Below, piece after piece: positions 9,466-18,656 of a stretch of DNA of 34,948 bases (position 1 is the stretch's first letter; each line of letters starts with the position of its first letter). The stretch covers positions 1 to 34,948 of the forward strand of contig CANRFU010000012.1 in the NCBI GenBank assembly GCA_947629975.1, written 5' to 3'. The notes under the pieces were generated by a model. That model was not told where the DNA came from, did no database searches, and was given only the letters and a program-made list of their open reading frames with translations. The DNA is from an uncultured Oscillospiraceae bacterium (GTDB lineage: Bacteria > Bacillota > Clostridia > Oscillospirales > Oscillospiraceae). Both the position numbers and the translations under genes were made by a program.

Positions 9466-10127
9466 GCGTGAAATTCGCCCCCTCGCTGCTGTGTATGGAC
9501 CTGCTCCATGTAGAGGACCAGCTGCGCGTGATGAACCGCCGGGCGGACTGCCTGCACCTGGATCTGATGGATCAGCACTTCGTAAAAAACATGGGCCTCT
9601 CCCCCACTTTCGTCAGCGCCATCCGTCCCGCGGCAAAAAAGCCCATTGACTGCCACGTTATGGGCTGGGACCTGCCCTGGTGGATCGACACGCTGGCCGC
9701 CGCCGGAGCGGACGGGATTACCGTCCACGCGGAAGCGCTGGGGGATGACGGCGAGGCCGTGCTTCGGTGCCTTCGCGGCCTGGGCTGCGCGGCCGGGCTG
9801 GCCCTTAGCCCGGACACGCAGCCGGAAGCCGCGGCGCGGTATCTGCCGCTGGTAGACAAGGTGACGGTCATGACCGTCAGGCCCGGCTTTCCGGGGGCGC
9901 CCTTCCTGTGGGACATGCTGCCCAAGATCCGCCGGCTGGCGGCTCTCCGGGCGGAGCGCGGGCTGTCCTTTGAGATCGAGATGGACGGCTCCTGCGCCGA
10001 CGACAATTTCCGCCCCCTGCGCGAGGCCGGCGTCGATGTGTTCGTGGTCGGCGCGGCCGCCCTGTTCGGCCGGGATCCGGACCTGGAGCAGGCATTCGAT
10101 CAGATGGAACGCAGTTTCCTCGGCTGA
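9462..10127 (+). CDS. Ribulose-phosphate / D-allulose-6-phosphate 3-epimerase family protein (AlsE-like)
   Basis: SPSLLCMDLL-like start (APSLLCMDLL), HLDLMD, DCHVM, EIEMDGSC; overlaps the tctA stop (ATGA). Confidence 0.85.
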   Translation: MSVKFAPSLLCMDLLHVEDQLRVMNRRADCLHLDLMDQHFVKNMGLSPTFVSAIRPAAKKPIDCHVMGWDLPWWIDTLAAAGADGITVHAEALGDDGEAVLRCLRGLGCAAGLALSPDTQPEAAARYLPLVDKVTVMTVRPGFPGAPFLWDMLPKIRRLAALRAERGLSFEIEMDGSCADDNFRPLREAGVDVFVVGAAALFGRDPDLEQAFDQMERSFLG

Positions 10128-10170
10128 GCAAACGCGGCCGCGCGCGGCCGAAATGAGCATGGAGGTTGTT

Positions 10171-10980
10171 ATGACCGGTAAGATCATGACGGAATGCCGC
10201 TATTCGGAGGTGAAGAGCAGAAGTTCCCACTTTCACAATGCCTATGAGATGCTGTTCATCCGGGAGGGCGGCGCAGTCATCGAGGTCAGCGGCAAAAGGT
10301 ATCAGGTGGGAGCCAACACGCTCATGTTCTTCAGCAATCTGGAGGAGCACACCGCGAAGGTGGAGCAATTGCCCTACCGCCGCTATTTTGCCAAGCTGGA
10401 CCCGGATGAACTCAACCGGCATCTGTCCAGCCCCTGGCAGCTGTCCATCTTCAAAAACCGGCCCGAAGGCTTTGTCCACTATGTGGGCGTGGAGCGCTAT
10501 GCGGACGAGCTGGACGCCCTGTTCCAGATGCTGCTGCGGGAGGAGCAGGAGGATCAGGCCTATTCCAACGATCTGGTGCTCTCCATTATCCAGCAGATCC
10601 TGATCCTGACCTATCGATGCGATCCCAGCCGTTTCGACGTCTACAACCAAGAGGAGCAGATGAACTGCGCGGAGATCCAGCGGTGGATCGAGGACAATTT
10701 CACCAAAAACATCCAGATCAAGGATATCACAGAAAACTTTTTCATCAGTTCTTCCCATTTTTACCGCTCGTTCAAGCGGGCCACCGGCTATACGCCCAAG
10801 CAGTATCTGATGCTGAACCGCATCTCCTACGCCAAGGAACTGCTGATCCACTCCAGCCTGAGCGTAAGCGAGATCGCCCGGCGGGCAGGCTTTGTGGATG
10901 AGAGCAATTTCATCCGCTACTTCAAACAAAAAATGGGGATCACGCCCAACAAATATCGCAAGTCAATGGAAAGAAGGTAA
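10171..10980 (+). CDS. AraC family transcriptional regulator
   Basis: N-terminal cupin-like segment (HFHNAYEMLFIREGGAVIEVSGKRYQVGANTLMFF) and C-terminal double HTH (SVSEIARRAGFVDESNFIRYFKQKMGITPNKYRK); RBS ggagg at 10161. Confidence 0.93.
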   Translation: MTGKIMTECRYSEVKSRSSHFHNAYEMLFIREGGAVIEVSGKRYQVGANTLMFFSNLEEHTAKVEQLPYRRYFAKLDPDELNRHLSSPWQLSIFKNRPEGFVHYVGVERYADELDALFQMLLREEQEDQAYSNDLVLSIIQQILILTYRCDPSRFDVYNQEEQMNCAEIQRWIEDNFTKNIQIKDITENFFISSSHFYRSFKRATGYTPKQYLMLNRISYAKELLIHSSLSVSEIARRAGFVDESNFIRYFKQKMGITPNKYRKSMERR

Positions 10981-10985
10981 ATTTG

Positions 10986-12053
10986 ATGGGAAAAATCACG
11001 GAAATGAAGGAGAAATTCCCCAACACGCAGTTTTGGGTGGACTCCTGCGCCAAGGCCGACCTGGAATACGCGATCGGTCTGGGGGCCGTCGGCGCGACCA
11101 CAAACCCTGTCATCGTCTCGCAGGTGCTGCAAAAGGAGCTGCCCCAGTGGGAAGACACCATCCGGGAACTGTTCGCCAGCCATCCCCGCGCCACGGAGGA
11201 TGACGTCGCCTGGATGCTGATCGAGAAAATGGGCCTGCGCGGCTGCCAGTATCTGCGCCCCGTCTACGAGGCGACCAACGGCCAGTGCGGGAAGATCTCC
11301 ATGCAAACCAACATCAAATTTTACCATGACTGGGAGAAGATGGCCGATCAGGCGGTCTATTTCAGTTCCCTGGCCCCCAATGTCCAGGTGAAGATGCCCG
11401 TCTCCGAGGCCGGCCTGCGGGCCTTTGAGGAGGCCACCTATCGGGGAGTCAGCATCAACGCCACGGTGTCCTTCAGCCTGGCCCAGGCGGTGGAACTGGC
11501 CAAGGCGGTGGAGCGGGGCCTGGACCGCCGGGAGGCGGAGGGCCTGGACAACTCGGGCATTACGCCTGTCTGCACCATCATGCTGGGCCGCATCGATGAC
11601 TGGCTGAAAAAGGCCGCGGTCCGGGATGGCCTGTCCCCCAGGCCGGAGGCTCTGGAATGGGCCGGCGTGGCGGTGTTCAAAAAGGCGTATCAAATCTTCA
11701 AGGCCCGGGGCTATCGCACCCGCCTGCTGACGGCGGCCTACCGGAATGTCTACCACTGGTCCCAGTTCATCGGCGGCGATGTCTCCATGACCATCACGGC
11801 CGGCAAGCTGAAGCTGTTCGAGAACAGCGCCGTCGAGGTGCGCGCCACCATGGACGACCCGGTCCCGGCCTGCTGGATGGACGAATTGCTCACGATGAAG
11901 GAGTTCCACCGCGCGTACGACGAGGACGGCATGACCCCGCCGGAATTTGAGCGCTACGGCGCGTTCATCACCTGTCTGGAGGGCTTTTTCAAGGGGTATG
12001 ATACCCTGCTCCAGCTGATCCGGCCCTATCAGTTCGGCGAAGCCATGAAGTGA
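10986..12053 (+). CDS. Transaldolase family protein
   Basis: FWVDSCAKADLEYAIGLGAVGATTNPVIV; VQVKMPVSEAGLRAFEEATYRGVSINATVSFSLAQAVELA with Schiff-base lysine position. Confidence 0.88.
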   Translation: MGKITEMKEKFPNTQFWVDSCAKADLEYAIGLGAVGATTNPVIVSQVLQKELPQWEDTIRELFASHPRATEDDVAWMLIEKMGLRGCQYLRPVYEATNGQCGKISMQTNIKFYHDWEKMADQAVYFSSLAPNVQVKMPVSEAGLRAFEEATYRGVSINATVSFSLAQAVELAKAVERGLDRREAEGLDNSGITPVCTIMLGRIDDWLKKAAVRDGLSPRPEALEWAGVAVFKKAYQIFKARGYRTRLLTAAYRNVYHWSQFIGGDVSMTITAGKLKLFENSAVEVRATMDDPVPACWMDELLTMKEFHRAYDEDGMTPPEFERYGAFITCLEGFFKGYDTLLQLIRPYQFGEAMK

Positions 12054-12054
12054 G

Positions 12055-13080
12055 ATGGGCTGGCGAAAGATCGTGCTGGCGCCGCTGGAGAAATGCTACG
12101 CCGTCAGCGCGTTCCGAGCCGGCGGCAGGGAGCGCTTCCTGTTCGCCTCGGAGGTGGAGGCCCCCTGCCTGGCCTTTGACCGGGACACGCTGGAACCGGA
12201 GAAGATCTGGGCCCGGGGCGGCGGGACCATGGCCATGGCACCCATCCCCGGCAGCGGAGATTTCCTGGCCATCCAGAACTTTTTCCCCCCTTTTGCGGCC
12301 GCCGGCTCCAAGCTGGTGTGGATAAGCGGGGATACGGGCCGCTGGCAGACGGAGGACTACCTCCCGCTGCCCTATCTCCACCGCTTCGGGCTGCTCCGGC
12401 AGGGCCAAAAGGTATGGCTGGCGCTGTCCACCCTGTGCCAGAGCAAGGCCGGCCGGGACGATTGGTCGAAGCCCGGCGGGGTCTTTGCCGCGGAGCTGAC
12501 CGCCTCCCCCCGGGAGTCGCCCCGGCTCCAGCCGGTGCTGAGCGGCCTTTTTCGCAACCACGGCTTTTTCACCGGCCGCTTTGCGGGCCGGGAGGCCGTG
12601 GCGGTGGGCAGCGATCAGGGCGTCCATCTCCTGTTCCCGCCGGAGGCGGAGGGCGGGGCGTGGAAGGTCCGCCAGCTCACGCGTCAGCCCACCGGCGAGG
12701 TGTGGCTGGAGGACCTGGACGGAGACGGGCGGCAGGAACTGGTCACCATCGAGGCGTTCCACGGCAGCAATCTGAAGGTATACCATCAGGACGCGGAGGG
12801 GATCTTCCGCCCGGCGTGGCAGCTGCCTGAGAAGCTGAGTTTTGCCCACGCCCTCTGGTGCGGGCCGCTGGAGGACGGTACCTGCGGCCTCTGCGGCAGC
12901 CGCCGCGGGAGAGCGCCGCTGCTTCGGTTCTTCTTCCGGGACGGCGACTATCACACTGAGGAGATCGAGGCAGGCGCGTCCCCGGCCAATGTATGCGTGG
13001 GAGAGTACCACGGGAAGCCGTGTATCCTCTCCGCCAATCACGGACAAGACCAATGCGCCATGTATCTGGCAGAATCATGA
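12055..13080 (+). CDS. Cytosolic VCBS/FG-GAP-like beta-propeller protein (paralogue 2), unknown function
   Basis: 341 aa; LPYLHRFGL, DDWSKPGG, RNHGFFTGRF, DLDGDGRQELVTIEAFHGSN, EAGASPANVCVGE match corresponding positions in 3996-5021. Confidence 0.75.
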   Translation: MGWRKIVLAPLEKCYAVSAFRAGGRERFLFASEVEAPCLAFDRDTLEPEKIWARGGGTMAMAPIPGSGDFLAIQNFFPPFAAAGSKLVWISGDTGRWQTEDYLPLPYLHRFGLLRQGQKVWLALSTLCQSKAGRDDWSKPGGVFAAELTASPRESPRLQPVLSGLFRNHGFFTGRFAGREAVAVGSDQGVHLLFPPEAEGGAWKVRQLTRQPTGEVWLEDLDGDGRQELVTIEAFHGSNLKVYHQDAEGIFRPAWQLPEKLSFAHALWCGPLEDGTCGLCGSRRGRAPLLRFFFRDGDYHTEEIEAGASPANVCVGEYHGKPCILSANHGQDQCAMYLAES

Positions 13081-13109
13081 TATCAGCTATGGCTGACGAG
13101 GAGGTTTAT

Positions 13110-14252
13110 ATGGAACAGTTTACTTTGCCCGAGCGGCAGACCGCCGTGGTGCTGCTCGGCACCAACAATCGCTTTGAGATCCGCCACGATGTGGAGGTCC
13201 CCCAGACCCCCGGTTTCCAAGAGGTCATCGTCAAGGTGATGGCCATCGCCATCTGCGGCACCGACCCTAAACTGCTGAAGGGCAAACCGTATCACTACTG
13301 CCCGGAGGAATATCCGTTCATCATCGGCCACGAGTGGGCGGGCCAGGTCGTAAAGACCGGCCCCGGGGTGTTCAACCTGAAGGTGGGCGACCGGGTGGCG
13401 GGCGAAGCCCACCGGGGCTGCGGCGTCTGTGAAAACTGCAAGGCCGGGCGGTACTCCCTGTGCCTGAACTACGGCAAGGATGAGACCGGACACCGGCACT
13501 ACGGCTTCACCACCACCGGCGCCTACCAGCAGTACGTCCGGTACAGCTGCGGCAGTCTGACCAAACTGCCCGACAACGTCTCCTATGCGGAGGCGGCCAT
13601 GTGCGACACGGCGGGCGTGGCGTTCCACGGCCTGGAGCGGGCCGGGGTAAAGGCGGGCGGGACCTACTGCGTCATCGGCCCGGGTCCCATCGGATTTATG
13701 GCCATGAAGCTCGCCCGCGCCATGGGCGCCGCCCACGTGGTCTGTGTGGGGCGGGGCACCCGGCTGAAGGCGGCCGTGGATCTGGGCGCCTGTGACCCGG
13801 ATATGGCCATCGACTTTGAAAAGCAGGACCCCGTGGAAGAGGTGCTCCGCCTCACCGGAGGGGTGGGGGCCGACAACGTGTGCGAGGCCTCCGGCGCCCA
13901 TAACGCCATGACCCAGGCCATCGAAATGGTGCGCAAGGGCGGCACCATCGCCATGCTGGGCACCCCACCCGAGGGCACCATGGAACCCATCCCCATCAAA
14001 AAGGTGACCTTTAAGGAGTTGGGCCTGTTCGGCAGCCGGGGCAATCCCAATGCCACGGTGGCCGTGGTCAATCTAATGTCCACCGGCCAGCTGAGGGTGA
14101 AGGAAATGATCACCCACACCTATCCGCTGACAGAGTTCGCCACCGGCATCGACACCTTTGTCAACCGCAAAGAGGGCTGCGTGAAGGTGGTCTTCTTCCC
14201 CAACGAGATCCCCGAGGAATACCGGGAGTCCGGCAGGGTAAAGCGGACCTGA
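13110..14252 (+). CDS. Zinc-dependent medium-chain alcohol/polyol dehydrogenase
   Basis: ICGTDPKLLKG, GHEWAGQVVKTGPGVFNLKVGDRVAGE, CGVCENCKAGRYSLC structural zinc, VIGPGPIGFMAMKLARAMGA Rossmann motif; RBS gaggagg. Confidence 0.93.
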   Translation: MEQFTLPERQTAVVLLGTNNRFEIRHDVEVPQTPGFQEVIVKVMAIAICGTDPKLLKGKPYHYCPEEYPFIIGHEWAGQVVKTGPGVFNLKVGDRVAGEAHRGCGVCENCKAGRYSLCLNYGKDETGHRHYGFTTTGAYQQYVRYSCGSLTKLPDNVSYAEAAMCDTAGVAFHGLERAGVKAGGTYCVIGPGPIGFMAMKLARAMGAAHVVCVGRGTRLKAAVDLGACDPDMAIDFEKQDPVEEVLRLTGGVGADNVCEASGAHNAMTQAIEMVRKGGTIAMLGTPPEGTMEPIPIKKVTFKELGLFGSRGNPNATVAVVNLMSTGQLRVKEMITHTYPLTEFATGIDTFVNRKEGCVKVVFFPNEIPEEYRESGRVKRT

Positions 14253-14267
14253 GCCGCGCGCTCGATC

Positions 14268-14298
14268 CCGCGGCCGCACAAACAGCGCGCGGCCGCGG
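14268..14298. repeat. GC-rich inverted repeat
   Basis: CCGCGGCCGC (14268-14277) / GCGGCCGCGG (14289-14298). Confidence 0.7.
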
Positions 14299-14332
14299 AG
14301 GCAGAGGAAATCATCCCGGGAGTTCCGGCAGT

Positions 14333-14380
14333 AAAAAGGACCGCGTGGAGTCGCTGAACACTCCATGCGGCCCTTTTTTG
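14333..14380. terminator. Bidirectional terminator at the end of the catabolic operon
   Basis: AAAGGaCCGCgTGGAGT-loop-ACTCCAtGCGGcCCTTTTTT. Confidence 0.85.
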
Positions 14381-14543
14381 AATATATACTTCATAAAAGT
14401 CATGCTTTTTGAACCAATTGCCCTGTTGACGGCCTCAATATGCTCAGCCACTACGGGTTTACCCTCCGCGCCTGCACCCACGCCACCAGACAGAGCAGAA
14501 CGAGGCGGCTGAAACCATGGGGCCTCATGAAGCACAAGAATCA

Positions 14544-14820
14544 AAACCACTAGTAAACTAGTGGTTTGCTCAGACCCCAGAGGGGTCAGTCCTTGCTGGC
14601 CCCTGTAAGGGGCATCGAATATTATCACCGCATCGCTTGCCCTGCAACCTGTAAACAGGTAATTTATATCAGCTGCTGCGTTGATTTGACGATGTTTCTT
14701 CCCCTCTGCAAAAATCCCCTTGGCCTTTCGTGATGCGGTTGCCAAACCATCATGTTTGGCCTTGGGGATTTTATTTTGCCAAGGCTTTTTTCCACCCCTG
14801 GTAGAACCAGGGGATTTTTT
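14544..14820. other. Hairpin-dense non-coding segment (IS200/IS605-like end remnant or structured RNA)
   Basis: Serial palindromes: AAACCACTAGTAAACTAGTGGTTT, GACCCCAGAGGGGTC, GCCCCTGTAAGGGGC, ACCTGTAAACAGGT, AAAATCCCC...GGGGATTTT, CCCCTGGtagaaCCAGGGG; no convincing ORF. Confidence 0.5.
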
Positions 14821-14836
14821 AAGCTAAAGCACCATG

Positions 14837-14876
14837 AAACGGCAGAGGCCGGGCTTGCGCCCGGCCTCCGCCGTTT
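14837..14876. terminator. Long hairpin downstream of the GH3 gene
   Basis: AAACGGCaGAGGCCGGGC-ttgc-GCCCGGCCTCcGCCGTTT. Confidence 0.75.
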
Positions 14877-15014
14877 GGAAAAGTAGGAGAAAAAACGCGC
14901 ATATCATGCGGTTTTATCAACTTAATCCGACCGCTGATCCATATTACCAGTCAAAGCCCATGGGAAGGCCGTTTCGATTTCGATCAGCAGTCGATTCCAC
15001 GCTGTCGCGCCGGA

Positions 15015-18000
15015 TCAGATCACGATACCGGCGGCCTTCAGGATCAGCGGGAGAAGCGTCGTGAAGAACAGGACCAGGAACGCAATCAGCGCCACGCCGA
15101 TGATGCTCCACATCACGATCTTCTGCTTCTTGGTCATGCCGGGGATGGCGGCGAACTCGCTCTCCGTCATCCTGGCCTTTTTGATCAGGTTGATGCCCTT
15201 CAACACGATGAAGATACCCACGAGGACGTCGACCGCAATCAGGATGACCTTGTACACGGCGATGCCGGAGGTATATTCCGCGCCGTGGGACAGGCCGTTC
15301 ATGGCAAGGGAATTGGCCTGGGCGTAGAGCGCGTTATGCGCGGCTCTCCGCAGCTCGGCGCGGCACCAGTCCTCTTTGGAGTTCGTGAGCTCGTTCTTGG
15401 TCGTAGACAGGATCAAATCGCCGCCTGCGGCCAAAATCTGATCCACCTTCGCCGCGTCAATGTTGCCCTTGTAGTCCGTCACTACCGCGCCCTGGAAGCC
15501 CCATTCGCCTCTGAGCACTTCGGTAATCAGATTGTAGTGCCCTTCCGCGTTCCGGATACCGATGCGGTTCAGAGCAGTCATGATGCCGTGGGTCCCGCCC
15601 TTGACCACCGCACGCTCAAATACCTTCAGGTAAATCTCACGCATGGCCTGCTCATTCGAGAATGTGCAGACATCGCCGCGGTTGGTGTCCTGATCGTTCA
15701 GAGCAAGGTGTTTGACGTAGACATAGACGCCCTTAGACTGCGCTCCCTGGACCTCCGCGGCGCACAGGGTGCCGGCCAGGATGGGGTCTTCGCTGTAGTA
15801 CTCAAAGTTTCTGCCGTCAAAGGGGGTCCGGTGGGTGTCAGCACCCGGCGCATACCAGCCGGCGGTCTGGGTGTTGATGGCGTCGCAGCCGGCCAGGACG
15901 CCGAATTCCTCCAGCAGATCCACTTCCCAAGTGGAGGCAAAGGTGGTCTCAGAGGGGAAGGAGAACGCGTGGCTGCCGGTGATGAAGTTGGAGATAGAGG
16001 CGGGGCCGTCGTACTCATAGGTCTTCGGCTTGTTGATCGCCTCGATCTCGTCCGTGCCGTATCCGGCTTTGCCGAACAGCGTGCTCTGCTCGGAGAGTTT
16101 CATCTCGTCCAGCAGGGAGTCCCACAGCGGGTCATCATAGTCCAGGCCCTTCAGGTCGATGAGTTCTACCCCGTTGGTGCCGGCATAGGTGTAATCGGCG
16201 GCAGCCTTATCATTCCTCCCGGACAGGGCGGGCGCGCCGCTGGCCTCATACCCGGACAGATTATAGGCGTTAATCAGGGCGTCGTTGCCCACCAGGGTCT
16301 GTCTGCCGTTGGCGTCCAGCGTTCCGACGCGCAGGCCGTCGTTGTCCATCATGGCCCAGTTCTGGCGGGTGAGGTACTTGACGGTGCCGGGCATATAGTA
16401 GTTGAGGTCAGAGTCCTCAAAATGGTTCGCCACCTCAACGCCGCTGGCGGCGGTCTTATAGGTTGTGGTGTCCAGCTCCGCCTGGTGGTAGACGGAGACG
16501 AGATCGGCGTTGCCGTCCTCAGTCATGCCGTTCTCCACGGTGTAGCCCTGGGCGGCCAGGACGTTGTTGACCGCGTCGTGGGCGTTTTTGCCCGCGGTGA
16601 TGTAATAGTCGCCCGCGTCCAGGATGTACGACCCATCACCCTCTTCCACGGCATAGGAAACCATATCATACAGATTGAAGGTGACGGTGACGGTCTCCTT
16701 ACCGCCGTTGGCGTCCAGCTCGCCGGTCTTGGCAAAGCCCGCCAGGGAGATGGCGCTCTTTTCAATTCCGTGCTCCTTGTCGTAGTCGGTGTAGGGAGAC
16801 TGATAGTAGATCTCCACCACGTCCTTGCCGGCCCGGTCGCCCACGTTGGTGACGTCCACGGTCACCGTGATGTCGCCCTTTTCATCCGGAGCGGAGACGC
16901 TGTAGTTGGACCACTCGAACTGCGTGTAGGAACTGCCGTAGCCGAAGGGATACTTGACCACCTGGTCGTACTGGAAATCGCCGATGTTCTCCACGCCCAT
17001 CACGCTGTCGGCGTACCTGGTCTCGGCGTAACGATAGCCGATGTAAATGCCCTCGGCGTACACGACGTACTTGATGGGGGTCTCCTTGCCGTTGGCGTCC
17101 AGAATGGTCAGGTCGCCCATGTTCTGCATGGCGGGGACCGACATATTGTCATACCAGTAGGTGTCTACCAGGCGGCCGGAGGGATTGTAATCGCCCTTGA
17201 ACAGCTTGCCCACGGCATTCAGTCCGTTCACGCCGGTGTTGCCCACCCAGACGCAGGCGTCCACGCCGTATTCCTCATTGTCCACCGCGCCCAGCTCCAT
17301 GGGATAGGCGGAGTTGACCACGAGGATGACCTTCTTGAAGCCCTCGCCCTTCAGGGACTTCAGCAGCTCGTCTTCCTCTTTGCTCAAAGAGAGGTAGTTG
17401 CGGTCGGAGGTCCCGCCAAAGCCGGACATATCTCTGGCCAGGTCGGCGCCCTCGCCGCCGGTCCGGCCCACCACCATGATGGCCACATCGCTGTAGCTGG
17501 CATAGGTGCTCTTGACCTCGGCGGTATACTCGGACAGAGGCACCTCGTCGATGGTCCAGTCCTGGCTGGAGGAGCCGGCGCCGTGCTTATGGGAAGAATT
17601 GCGGTAGAACTCAAGCAGGGTCTTGTTCACATTGAAACCGGCGCTCTCAAAGGTGTACTCCCAAGTGCAGGTCTCGTCCAGATCGGAGGAGCCGGAGCCG
17701 GAACCCACGGTCACGATCCCCTTGGAAGACAGGCCGAACAGAGAGATGTTTTCATTCCCCGCCAGAGGGAGCGCCCCGTCGTTCTTCAGCAGGACGACGG
17801 ACTCGGCGGTCACCCGCTCGGTAAACTCCCGCTGGGCACTCTCCAGCGCCTCGGCGGAATCATAGCCGGTCGTAAAATAGACCGAGTCTGAAGTATCCGC
17901 AGGCTGCTTGGTCTCACCGATGTTGCCCAGCAGCCGGCTCAGAGCGCCGTCCCAGGTGAGCGCAGCGGCGTTCGCGACAATCGTTACGATCAGAACGAGC

Positions 18001-18050
18001 ACCAAAACGATACTCCAAATCGCGACATACGTCTTCTTCTTTCGCTTCAT
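15015..18050 (-). CDS. Membrane-anchored glycoside hydrolase family 3 protein with reversed domain order
   Basis: 1011 aa; N-terminal TM; VVLLKNDGALPL (GH3 C-domain hallmark) near the N-terminus, FN3-like middle, then GH3 N-domain motifs (TPFDGRNFEYYSEDP, KHLALNDQ, GAVVTDYKGN); two C-terminal TMs. Confidence 0.88.
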   Translation of the reverse strand: MKRKKKTYVAIWSIVLVLVLIVTIVANAAALTWDGALSRLLGNIGETKQPADTSDSVYFTTGYDSAEALESAQREFTERVTAESVVLLKNDGALPLAGNENISLFGLSSKGIVTVGSGSGSSDLDETCTWEYTFESAGFNVNKTLLEFYRNSSHKHGAGSSSQDWTIDEVPLSEYTAEVKSTYASYSDVAIMVVGRTGGEGADLARDMSGFGGTSDRNYLSLSKEEDELLKSLKGEGFKKVILVVNSAYPMELGAVDNEEYGVDACVWVGNTGVNGLNAVGKLFKGDYNPSGRLVDTYWYDNMSVPAMQNMGDLTILDANGKETPIKYVVYAEGIYIGYRYAETRYADSVMGVENIGDFQYDQVVKYPFGYGSSYTQFEWSNYSVSAPDEKGDITVTVDVTNVGDRAGKDVVEIYYQSPYTDYDKEHGIEKSAISLAGFAKTGELDANGGKETVTVTFNLYDMVSYAVEEGDGSYILDAGDYYITAGKNAHDAVNNVLAAQGYTVENGMTEDGNADLVSVYHQAELDTTTYKTAASGVEVANHFEDSDLNYYMPGTVKYLTRQNWAMMDNDGLRVGTLDANGRQTLVGNDALINAYNLSGYEASGAPALSGRNDKAAADYTYAGTNGVELIDLKGLDYDDPLWDSLLDEMKLSEQSTLFGKAGYGTDEIEAINKPKTYEYDGPASISNFITGSHAFSFPSETTFASTWEVDLLEEFGVLAGCDAINTQTAGWYAPGADTHRTPFDGRNFEYYSEDPILAGTLCAAEVQGAQSKGVYVYVKHLALNDQDTNRGDVCTFSNEQAMREIYLKVFERAVVKGGTHGIMTALNRIGIRNAEGHYNLITEVLRGEWGFQGAVVTDYKGNIDAAKVDQILAAGGDLILSTTKNELTNSKEDWCRAELRRAAHNALYAQANSLAMNGLSHGAEYTSGIAVYKVILIAVDVLVGIFIVLKGINLIKKARMTESEFAAIPGMTKKQKIVMWSIIGVALIAFLVLFFTTLLPLILKAAGIVI

Positions 18051-18086
18051 TGCTGTTTATCCCCCCAACAAAAACTCTGTGTGAGA

Positions 18087-18656
18087 TCAATCGTCCTCAG
18101 TGCTGGCCGCCTCGACATAGCTGAAGGTGCCGTCCTTGTTCAGGGTAACGTTGACCTCGCCGGTCTCCTCGCTGTCCAGGAAGTAGGGAGTTGTGAACAG
18201 GAACAGAGGATTGTGGCCGCCGCCCATGTAGTTGCCGGAGTTGCGGCCGCAGTCGATTTTCTCGTCGCCCTTGGAGAGCTGGCCGGCAGCCACACCGGAG
18301 AAGTACTCCTGCTCAATAAAGGTGCCCCAGTCCACGTTCCAGATCGCGTCGGTGGGAACGGCGAGGGTGACGGTGCCGTCCTTCACGGTATAGGCGCCGG
18401 TAAAGGTGATGTCGAGGTGGATGGTATCCTCATCGACCTTCTTCTCCAGGGAGTAGTTGCCGTCCTTGTCCAGGATGAGGGTGTTGACCTGAGAGGGGAC
18501 GCCGTCTGCCAGAAACGCGGCGTGCTGGGTGTTGGTTGCCACGTCAGCAGCATTGGGGGTAAAGGTGTAGGTGCCCGCCACGTTGTTGCCGCAGCCGGTG
18601 AGCATTACGGAGCAGAGCATTACAAGCGCCAGGATAAGGGTGATCGTCTTTTTCAT
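18087..18656 (-). CDS. Lipoprotein of unknown function
   Basis: MKKTITLILALVMLCSVMLTGCGNN lipobox; RBS aaggag upstream of the start at 18656. Confidence 0.75.
   Translation of the reverse strand: MKKTITLILALVMLCSVMLTGCGNNVAGTYTFTPNAADVATNTQHAAFLADGVPSQVNTLILDKDGNYSLEKKVDEDTIHLDITFTGAYTVKDGTVTLAVPTDAIWNVDWGTFIEQEYFSGVAAGQLSKGDEKIDCGRNSGNYMGGGHNPLFLFTTPYFLDSEETGEVNVTLNKDGTFSYVEAASTEDD

Noticed and set aside
15285-17891. 868-aa plus-strand ORF opposite the GH3 gene
   Set aside because: Antisense shadow of GH3; no recognisable domain, biased G/V/H composition.
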